A stretch of DNA of 58,651 nt from Alphaproteobacteria bacterium UBA830 (GCA_905181725.1 CAJIYX010000110.1:1-58651), one strand, 5' to 3'; counted from the first letter of the stretch, positions 49,546 through 58,196 are shown. Notes: generated by a model from the sequence alone, not told the origin. Numbers and translations are program-made.

Positions 49546-51861
49546 CTACTCCGCCACAATCGCCGGCGTGTCATACGCCGTCACGCGGGGCGCTTCCCCG
49601 GCATAACGCTCAATCTCGATCAACGCCGACTGCGCGATGCAGCTTTGCGCCAGCTTCGATGAACCCTTGTCAACCGTCAGCACATTGGGATTACCGTGCT
49701 TTTCCAGGCTGCCGATATCGCCCGCGTCCAGCGGGTCGAGCCAGGCACCGGTCGACAGGCGCACCACGCCGGACCGTATCCGGTCGGTCACCACCGCCCC
49801 TGCGAGGCACGCGCCGCGGTCATTGAACAGACGCACCACGTCGCCGTCGCCGACGCCCCGCGATGTCGCGTCATCCGGATGCAGCCAGACCGGTTCGCGG
49901 CCCGCCACCTTGGTATCCTGGCTCGGGCCGCCGAAATCGAGCTGACTGTGCATGCGGCGCAACGGCTGGTTTGATATCAGGTGCAGCGGATGACGCGCGG
50001 CCTTGCCGGAGCCCAGCCATTCCACCGGTTCCAGCCAGGTCGGATGACCGGGGCAGTCGTCATAGCCGAAGCCGTCGATAGTTTCCGAAAAGATTTCGAT
50101 CCTACCGGACGGCGTTTTGAGGGCCGCTTTTTCGGGATCGTTGCGGAATGCCTCGAACAGGATCTGCGAGTCCTCCTGCGCCTCAAACTCGAAAAAGCCC
50201 TTTCCCCAGAATGCGTCGAAGCCGGGCATCTCTATCTCAAACCGCGCCGCGTTCTGGCGCGCCACATCATACATATGGCGCAGCCAGTCCATTTCGCCGC
50301 GCCCCTCGGTATAGGCCTCGGCGACACCGAGCCGTGTCGCCAAACCGGCAAAAATGTCGTAATCGCTGCGCGCCTCGCCGACCGGCGGCACGGCCTGCTG
50401 CATGGCGATGAAAAACCGGTCACGCAGACCGCAGCCTATATCGTTGCGTTCCAGCGTCGTCGTTACCGGCAGGACGATATCGGCGCGCCGTGCCGCGGGC
50501 GTCCACCAGGGCTCGTGCACGATGATGGTTTCAGGCTTCTGCCACGCGGCGAGGAACCGGTTGAGATCCTGCTGCTTGTGAAACGGGTTACCGCCCGCCC
50601 AGTAGACCAGCCGGATATTAGGATAGGTCAGCGTGTTGCCATTAAATTCGAATTCGGCGCCGGGGTTCAACAGCATGTCGACCACACGGGCGACCGGCAC
50701 ATAGTCTTTGACCTCGTTGGCCCCCTTCGCGAGACCGATGCCCGGCATTTTCGATGTCGGCGCGCCTGTGGTGCCGATCGAGCCATAGCCGATACCGACC
50801 CCGCCGCCGGGCAGGCCGATCTGGCCGAGCATGGCGGCCAGCGTAATCGCCATCCAGCAGGGCTGTTCACCGTGATCGCTGCGCTGGACCGACCAGCTCA
50901 TCGAGATCATCGTCCGCGTTGCAGCCATGCGCCGGGCAAGGCTGCGGATCGTGTCGGCATCAAGGCCGGAAATCTCGGCGGCCCAGTCAGCATCCTTCGC
51001 GATGCCGTCCGTCTCACCGATCAGATAGGCGTGAAATCGGTTAAAGCCGGTGCAGTATCTGCCGATGAAGTCCGGATCATGTAGGCCTTCGGCAACCAGC
51101 GTATAGGCCAGGCCGAGCATGACCGCCGTATCCGTGTTGGGCCGCGCGGCCAGCCAGTCGGCGTCCAATTCATCAAGAAAATCGTCGCGCACCGGGCTGA
51201 TCTGCACGAATTCCAGACCGGCGGCCTGGGCATCGCGCAGGTAGTTCTGGGTTTCATGCCGCGCTAACCCGTCCTTCGACACCTGGCTGTTTTTGGGCGA
51301 GATCCCGCCGAAGGACACCATCAGCTTGGTGTTCGCGACGATACCCGGCCAACTTGTCGGTTTGAGTACCGGCTCCATCGAGCCAGTCACGCGCGGCACA
51401 ATCACCGACGCCGCACCGAAGGAATAATTCGTCACCTGATCGACGAACCCGCCTATATCGTTGAGGAACCGTTTGAGCTGGGTTTCGGCTGAATGGAAAG
51501 ACCCAGCACTGCCCCAGCCGGACGAGCCGAAGATCGCTTTGTTGCCGTGTTCGGTGCGCACCCGATCAAGTTCCGCCGCCACCAGGTCCAGCGCCTTTTC
51601 CCACGAAACCGGAACAAATGGCTCGGTGCCGCGCCCGGCCCCATCGCTGTTATGGCCATCTTCAAGCCAGCCCTTGCGGACCATCGGCTGGTCGATCCGG
51701 CAATCATGATGCACAACGCCCGGCATCGCCTGAATCATCGGCGACGGCTCGGGGTCGTTCTCGAACGCGGTGATGCCGGTGACCTGGTCGCCCTCGGTCT
51801 GAACACGATACGCACCCCAATGGGACACGGTTAGGGGATCGTTTGAATTCGGGTCAGTCAT
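49546..51861 (-). CDS. Molybdopterin oxidoreductase, BisC/TorA/DMSO reductase type
   Basis: 771 residues of the type III DMSO reductase family. SSGWGSAGSFHSAETQLKRF holds the Ser that ligates Mo (GWxS). MISMSWSVQRSDHGEQPCWM and GIGYGSIGTTGAP line the bis-MGD site; the C-terminal RMHSQLDFGGPSQDTKVAGREPV region is cofactor-binding. There is no Tat signal and no N-terminal Fe-S motif, so it is probably cytosolic like biotin sulfoxide reductase. It is probably the last gene of the kynU-kynA operon (45-base gap, no terminator). The start at 51861 has CGGAG upstream; the frame opens at 51885. Confidence 0.9.
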   Translation of the reverse strand: MTDPNSNDPLTVSHWGAYRVQTEGDQVTGITAFENDPEPSPMIQAMPGVVHHDCRIDQPMVRKGWLEDGHNSDGAGRGTEPFVPVSWEKALDLVAAELDRVRTEHGNKAIFGSSGWGSAGSFHSAETQLKRFLNDIGGFVDQVTNYSFGAASVIVPRVTGSMEPVLKPTSWPGIVANTKLMVSFGGISPKNSQVSKDGLARHETQNYLRDAQAAGLEFVQISPVRDDFLDELDADWLAARPNTDTAVMLGLAYTLVAEGLHDPDFIGRYCTGFNRFHAYLIGETDGIAKDADWAAEISGLDADTIRSLARRMAATRTMISMSWSVQRSDHGEQPCWMAITLAAMLGQIGLPGGGVGIGYGSIGTTGAPTSKMPGIGLAKGANEVKDYVPVARVVDMLLNPGAEFEFNGNTLTYPNIRLVYWAGGNPFHKQQDLNRFLAAWQKPETIIVHEPWWTPAARRADIVLPVTTTLERNDIGCGLRDRFFIAMQQAVPPVGEARSDYDIFAGLATRLGVAEAYTEGRGEMDWLRHMYDVARQNAARFEIEMPGFDAFWGKGFFEFEAQEDSQILFEAFRNDPEKAALKTPSGRIEIFSETIDGFGYDDCPGHPTWLEPVEWLGSGKAARHPLHLISNQPLRRMHSQLDFGGPSQDTKVAGREPVWLHPDDATSRGVGDGDVVRLFNDRGACLAGAVVTDRIRSGVVRLSTGAWLDPLDAGDIGSLEKHGNPNVLTVDKGSSKLAQSCIAQSALIEIERYAGEAPRVTAYDTPAIVAE

Positions 51862-51906
51862 GGTATTGGCTCCGGTAGGGCGCAAATGGGCGTGGATAAT
51901 CTCAGT

Positions 51907-52779
51907 CTAAAGCACCGTCCGCACTTCCCATAGTTCCGGGAAAAATCGGATATCCAGCGCCTTCTGCAGATAGGCCACGCCCGCCGTACCGCCGGTGCCG
52001 CGCTTGTTGCCGATGATGCGTTCCACCGTGGTGACGTGGCGGAAGCGCCATTGCTGGAACCAGTCCTCGAGGTCGACCAGTTCTTCGGCAAGCTCGTATT
52101 CCTGCCAGTGCTTGTCGGTGTCGCGGTAAACCCCCAGCCACATTTCGGTCACGCCCGGGTGGCCGGTATAACGCTCTGTTACGTCGCGCCTCAGCACCTC
52201 TTCCGGCACCGGCAAGCCTTTTTCCGCCAGTAGTCTGAGCACGACATCATACAGGGTCGGGCTGTTGAGGGTTTTCTCCAGGAGTTTGTAATCTTCCGGC
52301 CGGTCGCGGTGCGGCTCCAGCATGGCGCGGTTCTTGTTGCCGAACAGAAACTCGATCTGGCGGTACTGAAGCGACTGGAACCCGGACGAATGGCCGAGCG
52401 CGTCGCGGAAGGTCAGATAATCAGCCGGCGTCAGGGTCGACAGCACATCCCATGACTGGATGAGCTGCGACTGGATGCGCCCGATGCGCGCCAGCATCTT
52501 GAACGCGGCGCGCAGGTTGCCCTCGATGATCGCGTCGATGGCGGCATGCATCTCGTGCAGCGCCAGCTTCATCCACAGCTCGGTCGTCTGGTGAATGATA
52601 ATGAACAGCTGTTCGTCGTGCTTGTCCGATACCGGGCGCTGCGCCGACAGGATCGTGTCGAGCTGCAGATAATCGCCATAGGTCATGTCGTCGGTGAAAT
52701 CGGTATGCGCGCCGTCAGGCAGTTTCGATGGCTTGTCTTTGCCCGGCTTGTCGGGGTGGGGCGTGTCGGCATCGGTCAT
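51907..52779 (-). CDS. kynA: Tryptophan 2,3-dioxygenase
   Basis: 290 residues. It opens the indole ring of tryptophan to N-formylkynurenine with a heme cofactor. MTYGDYLQLDTILSAQ, HDEQLFIIIHQTTELWMKL and GHSSGFQSLQYRQIEF are the substrate and heme-side motifs, and HVTTVERIIGNKRGTGGTAG near the C terminus closes the active site. The first 20 residues are Lys/Asp/Pro-rich and variable. The ATG overlaps the kynU stop (52776-52779), so kynA is translated with kynU. The kynurenine formamidase (kynB) is not present here. Confidence 0.97.
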   Translation of the reverse strand: MTDADTPHPDKPGKDKPSKLPDGAHTDFTDDMTYGDYLQLDTILSAQRPVSDKHDEQLFIIIHQTTELWMKLALHEMHAAIDAIIEGNLRAAFKMLARIGRIQSQLIQSWDVLSTLTPADYLTFRDALGHSSGFQSLQYRQIEFLFGNKNRAMLEPHRDRPEDYKLLEKTLNSPTLYDVVLRLLAEKGLPVPEEVLRRDVTERYTGHPGVTEMWLGVYRDTDKHWQEYELAEELVDLEDWFQQWRFRHVTTVERIIGNKRGTGGTAGVAYLQKALDIRFFPELWEVRTVL

Positions 52780-54011
52780 GTTACGGCGGCTTTCGTCTGA
52801 AATTCGGGGCTTTCCCATTCGCGCTTGTCCATCACATGGCGCAGGTGGGTGACCGCGTTCCACATATCCTGATAGCGCAGGTAAAGCGGCGCGAAGCCGA
52901 AGCGCAGGATGTCAGGCGTGCGGAAATCGCCGACCACGCCGCGGGCGATCAGCGCCTGGATGATGGCGTAGCCCTGCTCATGACGGAAACAGATCTGACT
53001 GCCCCGCATGCCGGCATCCGCCGGGCTCGCCAGTGTGAGCCCGTGATCACCGCATTCCTGCGCGACCAGGGCGGCGAAGCATTCTGTCATCAACATTGAT
53101 TTACGGCGCAGGTCTTCGGCATCGGCTTCAAGATACAGATCCACGCCTTCCTCGAGGGCGACGAGGGCAAGGATCGCCGGCGTGCCCGCCAGATAGCGCG
53201 TAATATCCTCCGCCGGGCGGTAGCGCTGCTCGAAATCGAACGGCGCCGCGTGGCCCATCCAGCCCGAAAGCGGCTGGCGCGCGTCGGCCTGATGCCGTGC
53301 AGCCACAAACAGAAACGCCGGCGCACCTGGCCCGCCATTCAGATACTTGTAACCGCAGCCGACCGCGAAATCGGCATGGGCACCATTAAGGTCGACCGGC
53401 ACCGCGCCCGCAGAATGTGCGAGATCCCACAACATCAGCGCGCCGGCGGCATGGGCCATTGCCGTGACTGGTGCCATATCGAGCATCTCGCCGGTGCTGT
53501 AATCGACATGGGTGAGCATGACCACCGCAACCTCGTCGGTGATGGCGGTGGCGATATTTTCCTTGTCGACCGTGCGCACCTCGTAGCCGTCGCCGAGTAC
53601 CGAGACCAGGCCTTCGGCGATGTAGATGTCGGTCGGGAAGTTTCCGGCCTCGGTCAGTATCACCTTGCGCCCTGGGCGGAGCGCGCAGGCGGCGGCGAGC
53701 AGCTTGAACAGATTGACCGACGTTGAATCCGCGGCGATGACCTCGCCCGGGGTGGCGCCGATGACGCGCGCAATCTTGTCGCCGATACGCTGCGGCAGAT
53801 CGATCCAGCCGTGTTTGTTCCAGCTAGTGATCAGCGACTGGCCCCACTCTTCGCGGGTCACGTCGATCAGCCGGGCGAGGGTTCGACGCGGCAGCGGGCC
53901 CAGCGAATTTCCGTCGAGATAGATGATGCCCTCGGGCAGGTCAAACTGGTCGCGGAACGGGGCCAGCGGGTCCTCGCAGTCGAGCGCCGAAAGTGTCTCA
54001 CTGGTGATCAT
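52776..54011 (-). CDS. kynU: Kynureninase
   Basis: 411 residues. This PLP enzyme splits kynurenine to anthranilate and alanine. IIYLDGNSLGPLPRRT, SVNLFKLLAAA, LWDLAHSAGAVPVDLNG and GYKYLNGGPGAPAFLF (PLP Lys) are family signatures. The ATG at 54011 follows immediately after a perfect 20-bp palindrome with no ribosome site. It is first in a kynU-kynA-molybdoenzyme operon. Confidence 0.97.
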   Translation of the reverse strand: MITSETLSALDCEDPLAPFRDQFDLPEGIIYLDGNSLGPLPRRTLARLIDVTREEWGQSLITSWNKHGWIDLPQRIGDKIARVIGATPGEVIAADSTSVNLFKLLAAACALRPGRKVILTEAGNFPTDIYIAEGLVSVLGDGYEVRTVDKENIATAITDEVAVVMLTHVDYSTGEMLDMAPVTAMAHAAGALMLWDLAHSAGAVPVDLNGAHADFAVGCGYKYLNGGPGAPAFLFVAARHQADARQPLSGWMGHAAPFDFEQRYRPAEDITRYLAGTPAILALVALEEGVDLYLEADAEDLRRKSMLMTECFAALVAQECGDHGLTLASPADAGMRGSQICFRHEQGYAIIQALIARGVVGDFRTPDILRFGFAPLYLRYQDMWNAVTHLRHVMDKREWESPEFQTKAAVT

Positions 54012-54012
54012 A

Positions 54013-54032
54013 CTGTCTCAAATTTGAGACAG
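54013..54032 (-). promoter_or_regulatory. Perfect 20-bp palindrome abutting the kynU start
   Basis: CTGTCTCAAATTTGAGACAG is an uninterrupted palindrome one base upstream of the kynU ATG. It leaves no room for a conventional Shine-Dalgarno sequence. It is probably an operator for a dimeric regulator, or an RNA hairpin limiting initiation. Confidence 0.75.
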
Positions 54033-54211
54033 GGTTTACGCACCGCGCCGGCAAAGATCGAAATCGTTGGGTTCATACAAACGATTAGAGCGCACCTGCC
54101 CCGATATTTCCACATTTTCGCCGCTTCCCTGCCCCAATCGCCCCGCTTACTGCACGCCTGAACCAACCAACCCCTTCTTTCCGACAGGTCCGAAGACGAA
54201 AGGAACCCACT

Positions 54212-55108
54212 ATGACATTGATAAAGAACGTATTTCTCGCCGGCTGCACTGCCGGGCTGCTCTCCGCCTGCTCCGGCACGCTGATCCAGGCCGAACGCGC
54301 CGCCCCTGCCACCGATCCGTTCGCGGCGGCATTGCAGACCGGATATGCCACCCTGGCCCGTGAAGAGCTCGCCGAGAGCGATTTCGGCGATGCCGAAACA
54401 TTCGCTGCCCGCGCCCTCGCCGCTGCCAGCGGCAAACCGCCCACGCCCGAAAATTTCGATACGCGCAAAATTCCGGCGAAGAAGCTGCCGGCACTTGCCG
54501 AGGCACGAACCAAACTGCTCGCCGCCCTCGATAACGGCGCGCGGATATCGACGCCCGGCCAGGCGGCAAATGCGCAACTCGCGTTCGATTGCTGGATGCA
54601 GGAACAGGAAGAAAACTTTCAGCCCAGCGATATCGCAGCCTGCCATGACCGCTTCACCGCCGCACTCCGCGTGATCGAAAGCAAACCTCTTGCAAGTGCT
54701 GCGCCTGACCGCCCGCGCCCGAAGCAAACTGCGACACTGGCATCATTGAAGACTCCGATGCGGCCAGGACTGCTGGCGACGCGGTTCGTGATCTATTTCG
54801 ATCTGGACACGGCAAGCCTGGTGCCGGGATCCGAATCGGAGGTCACACGCGCAGCGGCGGCAGCCAGGCGCTCAGGCGCAGCGATGGTATGGGTTACCGG
54901 CCATACCGACCGGTCCGGCTCGGAGCGCCATAACATGACGTTGAGCCGCGCACGGGCGCAGGAAGTCGTGCGGGCGCTTCGGCGTCTCGGCCTGCCGGAA
55001 ATCGGTGTCGCAACCCAGGCCTATGGCGAGGAAAAGCCGCTGGTGCAGACAAAAGACGGCAAGGTCGAAGCCCGTAACCGGCGCGTTGAGATCGAGCTCT
55101 CGCACTGA
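54212..55108 (+). CDS. OmpA-family lipoprotein
   Basis: 298 residues. The signal peptide ends in lipobox LLSACSG, so it is lipidated at Cys20. A helical domain of about 160 residues (unassigned) with three more cysteines precedes a C-terminal OmpA-like peptidoglycan-binding domain: FVIYFDLDTASLVPGSE, VTGHTDRSGSERHNMTLSRARAQEV, with the Asp and Arg that bind diaminopimelate. It should link outer membrane to cell wall. A GAAAGGA ribosome site is present. It ends in a terminator at 55154. Confidence 0.92.
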   Translation: MTLIKNVFLAGCTAGLLSACSGTLIQAERAAPATDPFAAALQTGYATLAREELAESDFGDAETFAARALAAASGKPPTPENFDTRKIPAKKLPALAEARTKLLAALDNGARISTPGQAANAQLAFDCWMQEQEENFQPSDIAACHDRFTAALRVIESKPLASAAPDRPRPKQTATLASLKTPMRPGLLATRFVIYFDLDTASLVPGSESEVTRAAAAARRSGAAMVWVTGHTDRSGSERHNMTLSRARAQEVVRALRRLGLPEIGVATQAYGEEKPLVQTKDGKVEARNRRVEIELSH

Positions 55109-55153
55109 CACCGATCCGGTAAAGACACGGGCCGGGCAACAATGCTGATACAG

Positions 55154-55184
55154 AAAAGCGCGGACCAACCAGTCCGCGCTTTTT
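55154..55184. terminator. Bidirectional intrinsic terminator
   Basis: AAAAGCGCGGAC (55154-55165) pairs with GTCCGCGCTTTT (55172-55183) around CAACCA. T-runs occur on both strands, so it ends both the OmpA-family gene and the convergent Hpt gene. Confidence 0.88.
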
Positions 55185-55203
55185 CATTTAGTAACAGTCG
55201 AGA

Positions 55204-55668
55204 TTAGTCAGGGGCAGGAATATTCGCGACAAGCTGGGCAACCTTGCCTGTCAGCTGATCGCTGATTTCGCCGCCTTTGCCCTGGATGTTTTTCTCGAGC
55301 ACAAAATCCATTGCCGCAAAATGTGCCGCGATGACCTTGAGCTGCTTTTCGCTCGCTGATGCCGTCTCGACCCGCAGGTAACTGCAGAGCGAGCCACCTA
55401 TGGATGTCAGCAGATCATACCCGAACGATCCGCCCTGTCCTTTGACGTTGTGGACGACTTCAAATATCGCGCGAATTTCAGCCTGGTTGTCGCTCGGCTT
55501 GTCCTTGGCTGTGGCAAGAGCCTGTTTGGCGCGGGCTATATCTTCACCTATCCATTCGAAAAAACTATCTGCCAGGGCGGCGACCGTAGCTTCGGTATCC
55601 CGGACAGCATCCGGCACGTCCTCTTCGCTCGAACCCGGCGATGCCGGTTGCGCGATGTTGCCGTCCAT
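55204..55668 (-). CDS. Histidine phosphotransfer (Hpt) domain protein
   Basis: 154 residues. The four-helix Hpt domain has its phosphorylatable His in IFEVVHNVKGQGGSFGYDLL (HxxKGxxxxxG pattern). An acidic N-terminal stretch of about 25 residues precedes it. It should shuttle phosphate between a hybrid sensor kinase and a response regulator, neither of which is in the window. GGGGAG lies seven bases before the ATG. Cytosolic. Confidence 0.9.
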   Translation of the reverse strand: MDGNIAQPASPGSSEEDVPDAVRDTEATVAALADSFFEWIGEDIARAKQALATAKDKPSDNQAEIRAIFEVVHNVKGQGGSFGYDLLTSIGGSLCSYLRVETASASEKQLKVIAAHFAAMDFVLEKNIQGKGGEISDQLTGKVAQLVANIPAPD

Positions 55669-55772
55669 GCAGTCTCCCCTCGTATTTGCGCGCGCGTGGA
55701 ATCAGCACCTGGCACGCCGGAATTTGTATGCAGGCCATTAAACGCCCACCGCGTTAACACACCCTTAACGAC

Positions 55773-55798
55773 AAATACCGGGGATAGCCGCGGTATTT
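55773..55798. promoter_or_regulatory. Inverted repeat between the Hpt and HupE-like genes
   Basis: AAATACCG (55773-55780) and CGGTATTT (55791-55798) pair around a 10-base loop, in a 297-base divergent gap. It is an operator-like site of unknown binding protein. The rest of the gap shows nothing else clear. Confidence 0.4.
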
Positions 55799-55965
55799 CG
55801 CGTATTGAAAATGCTGACATGCCCCCGAGCTAATCCCGCCGTCTTCCCGCTCTGCTCCCGCCGCGTCTTGCAAAACCGCGGGCGGAGTCGTAAACCGCTA
55901 AGGACAGTTAATGTCGGAATTCGAACGGTCGCAGGATCGTCGCTAACACACTCTGAGGAGCCACA

Positions 55966-56202
55966 ATGAAAAACAGGCTTGGTATTTTCACAATCACCGC
56001 GCTGACAATCACAACAGGCGCAGCCCAGGCACATCCCGGCACGGAAATCGGTGGTGGCTTCATCCATCCGCTGAGCGGGGCCGACCATCTGATGCATCTG
56101 CTTGCCAGCGCACCTGCTGGTCTGCTGATCGCCGGCAGTGTCGTGCTTGCAGGCGCCGTCATTGGCGCGGGCCTTCTGGTCCGGCGCAGCCGCCAGAGCT
56201 AA
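55966..56202 (+). CDS. Miniature HupE/UreJ-like membrane protein
   Basis: 78 residues. A Sec signal ends AAQA, and the mature protein starts with the HupE hallmark HPGTEIGGGFIHPLSGADHLMHLL, cited here as HPGTEIGGGFIHP and SGADHLMHLL. One TM helix (AGLLIAGSVVLAGAVIGAGLL) and a basic tail follow. HupE/UreJ nickel-related permeases have about 190 residues and six or seven helices, with the same first part. Here the rest is absent, yet the gene has a strong GGAG ribosome site and its own terminator. It may be a truncated or a purposely short, His-rich metal-binding protein. Confidence 0.8.
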   Translation: MKNRLGIFTITALTITTGAAQAHPGTEIGGGFIHPLSGADHLMHLLASAPAGLLIAGSVVLAGAVIGAGLLVRRSRQS

Positions 56203-56230
56203 AACAGCCTATTCGGGCATTACGCCTGAA

Positions 56231-56262
56231 AAAAACCGCCGGTAATTGCCGGCGGTTTTTTT
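56231..56262. terminator. Bidirectional intrinsic terminator
   Basis: AAAAACCGCCGG (56231-56242) pairs with CCGGCGGTTTTT (56249-56260), followed by TT. It ends the HupE-like gene and, in the other direction, benE. Confidence 0.88.
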
Positions 56263-57496
56263 ATGTCAGATCGGTAAAGTCGCGGCGCTCGGCGATGCGC
56301 GACACGGCATATCCGAAGACCAGCCCCCAGAACGCCGCGCCGATGCCGAAGATCGAGACGCCGGCGACCGTAACAAGAAACGTCACAAGCGCGCCGAGCG
56401 AAAATTTACCGCCGAACCCGCTGACGAAAGCCGATTGCAGCACCGGGATCATGGCAAGCCCCGCCAGGGTCGCGATAAAGGCCGCCGGCAGGGCAAGACC
56501 GACCTGTACCGCGGTCGGCGCAAAAACCCCGAAGACCAGAATAAAAATACCGAACCAGATACCGCCGACATAGCGCCAGTCCGGATCGCCCGACACGTTG
56601 AGGATCGCATTGGCCGGTGCCGTGACCACGGTGGGCACACAGCCGAGCGCGCCGTAAACAATTGTGCCGCTGCCGCACAGAAGCGTCGCCATGTTTTCCG
56701 GCGGCTGGTAGCCCGCATTACGGGCGATGGCAAAACCCTGGGTGTTGTGAATACCGACCACCGTCACCGTGAGCGGGATCACAAGCTCGATAATCGCCGT
56801 CAGATTAAACACCGGCCTGAAGACAATCGGCTCAGCGATCCGCAGTGCCATATCGCCGGTCGGGCCGAAAGATCCGGTGGCGATGATGGCAACCGAGCCT
56901 GCCACCAGGGCGGCCAGGACGGGCGGAAAGCGGCGCTGGAGCGTGGGCGTCGCCGATACCGCGAGATAGCCTGCCACCATTGAGCCGGCGATCCAGATAC
57001 TGCTGTCGAATGCGCCGATCATGCGCATCCCGTAGGGCAGGAAAACGCCCGCGACCATCGCCATGATGATGGGCTCGGGCAGTGCCGCGGTCACCCGCCG
57101 GATCAGGCCGGTGAGCGCCAGCACCAGGATCAGCGCGCCGGTCACCAGATAGGCGCCGACAAGCTCCGGCATCGAAAAATGCATCAGCGCCGGGCCGACG
57201 ATCACCACGCCGGGCATGCTGTACCCGAATGTCAGCGGCTGGCGGTACAGATAACAGACCCCGATCGACAGAACGCCGCTCAAAGCATAGGCGGTAAAAA
57301 GCCAGGCGGCGATCACCTCTCCGGGCAACGACGCGGCGGCCCCGACGGCCAGGATCATTGCGCCCGGCCCGGTCGCGGCAAACAGGAACGCGCTGAACCC
57401 GTTGACCAGATTGTGCCCGAACGCATGGCGCAGCATGCCCGCTATACCGGGCAATGGCCGCACCACCGGTTCTATCGCTGAATTCCGTTTCGTCAT
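56261..57496 (-). CDS. benE: BenE-family benzoate/H+ symporter
   Basis: 411 residues with 12-14 TM helices (APC-fold, BenE family). ATGPGAMILAVGAAASLPGEVIAAWLF, cited here as ATGPGAMILAVG, and SMPGVVIVGPALMHF lie in the first half; VVGIHNTQGFAIARNAGYQPP and CVPTVVTAPANAIL in the second. It probably imports benzoate or a related aromatic acid with protons, and could feed the Rieske oxygenases. No ben catabolic genes are adjacent. Confidence 0.9.
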   Translation of the reverse strand: MTKRNSAIEPVVRPLPGIAGMLRHAFGHNLVNGFSAFLFAATGPGAMILAVGAAASLPGEVIAAWLFTAYALSGVLSIGVCYLYRQPLTFGYSMPGVVIVGPALMHFSMPELVGAYLVTGALILVLALTGLIRRVTAALPEPIIMAMVAGVFLPYGMRMIGAFDSSIWIAGSMVAGYLAVSATPTLQRRFPPVLAALVAGSVAIIATGSFGPTGDMALRIAEPIVFRPVFNLTAIIELVIPLTVTVVGIHNTQGFAIARNAGYQPPENMATLLCGSGTIVYGALGCVPTVVTAPANAILNVSGDPDWRYVGGIWFGIFILVFGVFAPTAVQVGLALPAAFIATLAGLAMIPVLQSAFVSGFGGKFSLGALVTFLVTVAGVSIFGIGAAFWGLVFGYAVSRIAERRDFTDLT

Positions 57497-57676
57497 GTGA
57501 CTACCCGCCCCTCCACCGCCGCTGATAGCAGATTAGATGAATCCGGCAAAGTCACGCGCTGACGCCGGACACCTGAATCGGGCAAGGAACGGTTAACCAA
57601 GGATTTTCATTCTTCCTCAAGGCACAAGGCGTAAGAGGGAAGGTCAAGACTACTTTAGCCATGATGGCGCAAAGAC

Positions 57677-58177
57677 ATGCAGGAACGCAGACCCACTCGT
57701 CGGGCAAGACGCAGAGGACGGAAGCGGATCGCTTTCAGCATCGTCGCGTTGGGCCTTGTCTTTGCCGCCCACCACCAACTTGCATCGCTGGAACGAACGT
57801 CGATGGCCGCGCTCGAAGAGGGCAACGCCGCCAAAAAGATCGGCGCGCGCGCAGCGCAATCTGCCGCTCAGGCTGGCGCCTCGGCGCAGAACGCGTCTTC
57901 AGTCGGCTTCAGAGAAATCCGGAATGCAGACCGTCTATCACAGCCGGGCGCAGACCGCGTATCACTGCCGGGCGCAGACCGCGTATCACTACCCGGCCCG
58001 GTCGCCGCGGGAATCGCCATGCAGCTGAGCGGTGATCCAGCGTTGCAAGCCCGGTTCCGCCGACTTCAGAAAGAGACGGCGAGCGCCATGAACGAAGCAT
58101 CGAACCAGGGCAAAGATCTGTCGACGCTGCGCACGCCGCTTCCGCCGGTCCCGGGCGGACGTGTGTTGGGCCGCTAA
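57677..58177 (+). CDS. Membrane-anchored protein with internal tandem repeats
   Basis: 166 residues, not recognised. The N terminus is very basic (MQERRPTRRARRRGRKR) and followed by one TM helix (IAFSIVALGLVFAAHH), so it is a type II membrane anchor with the rest outside the cytosol. The body is Ala/Gln-rich helix, then a triplicated octapeptide (GADRVSLP-like), then a helix (FRRLQKETASAMNEASNQ) and a Pro/Gly tail. No good ribosome site precedes the ATG. It is divergent from benE. Confidence 0.6.
   Translation: MQERRPTRRARRRGRKRIAFSIVALGLVFAAHHQLASLERTSMAALEEGNAAKKIGARAAQSAAQAGASAQNASSVGFREIRNADRLSQPGADRVSLPGADRVSLPGPVAAGIAMQLSGDPALQARFRRLQKETASAMNEASNQGKDLSTLRTPLPPVPGGRVLGR
57926..57997 (+). 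repeat. Three 24-bp tandem repeats in the membrane-anchored protein
   Basis: Units at 57926-57949, 57950-57973 and 57974-57997 begin GCAGACCG(C/T)(G/C)TATCAC. The second and third differ at two positions and the first at three from the second. They keep frame and encode repeats of the form ADR(V/L)S(L/Q)PG. Confidence 0.93.
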
Positions 58178-58196
58178 AATGCGGGCAGTTCGCTCC

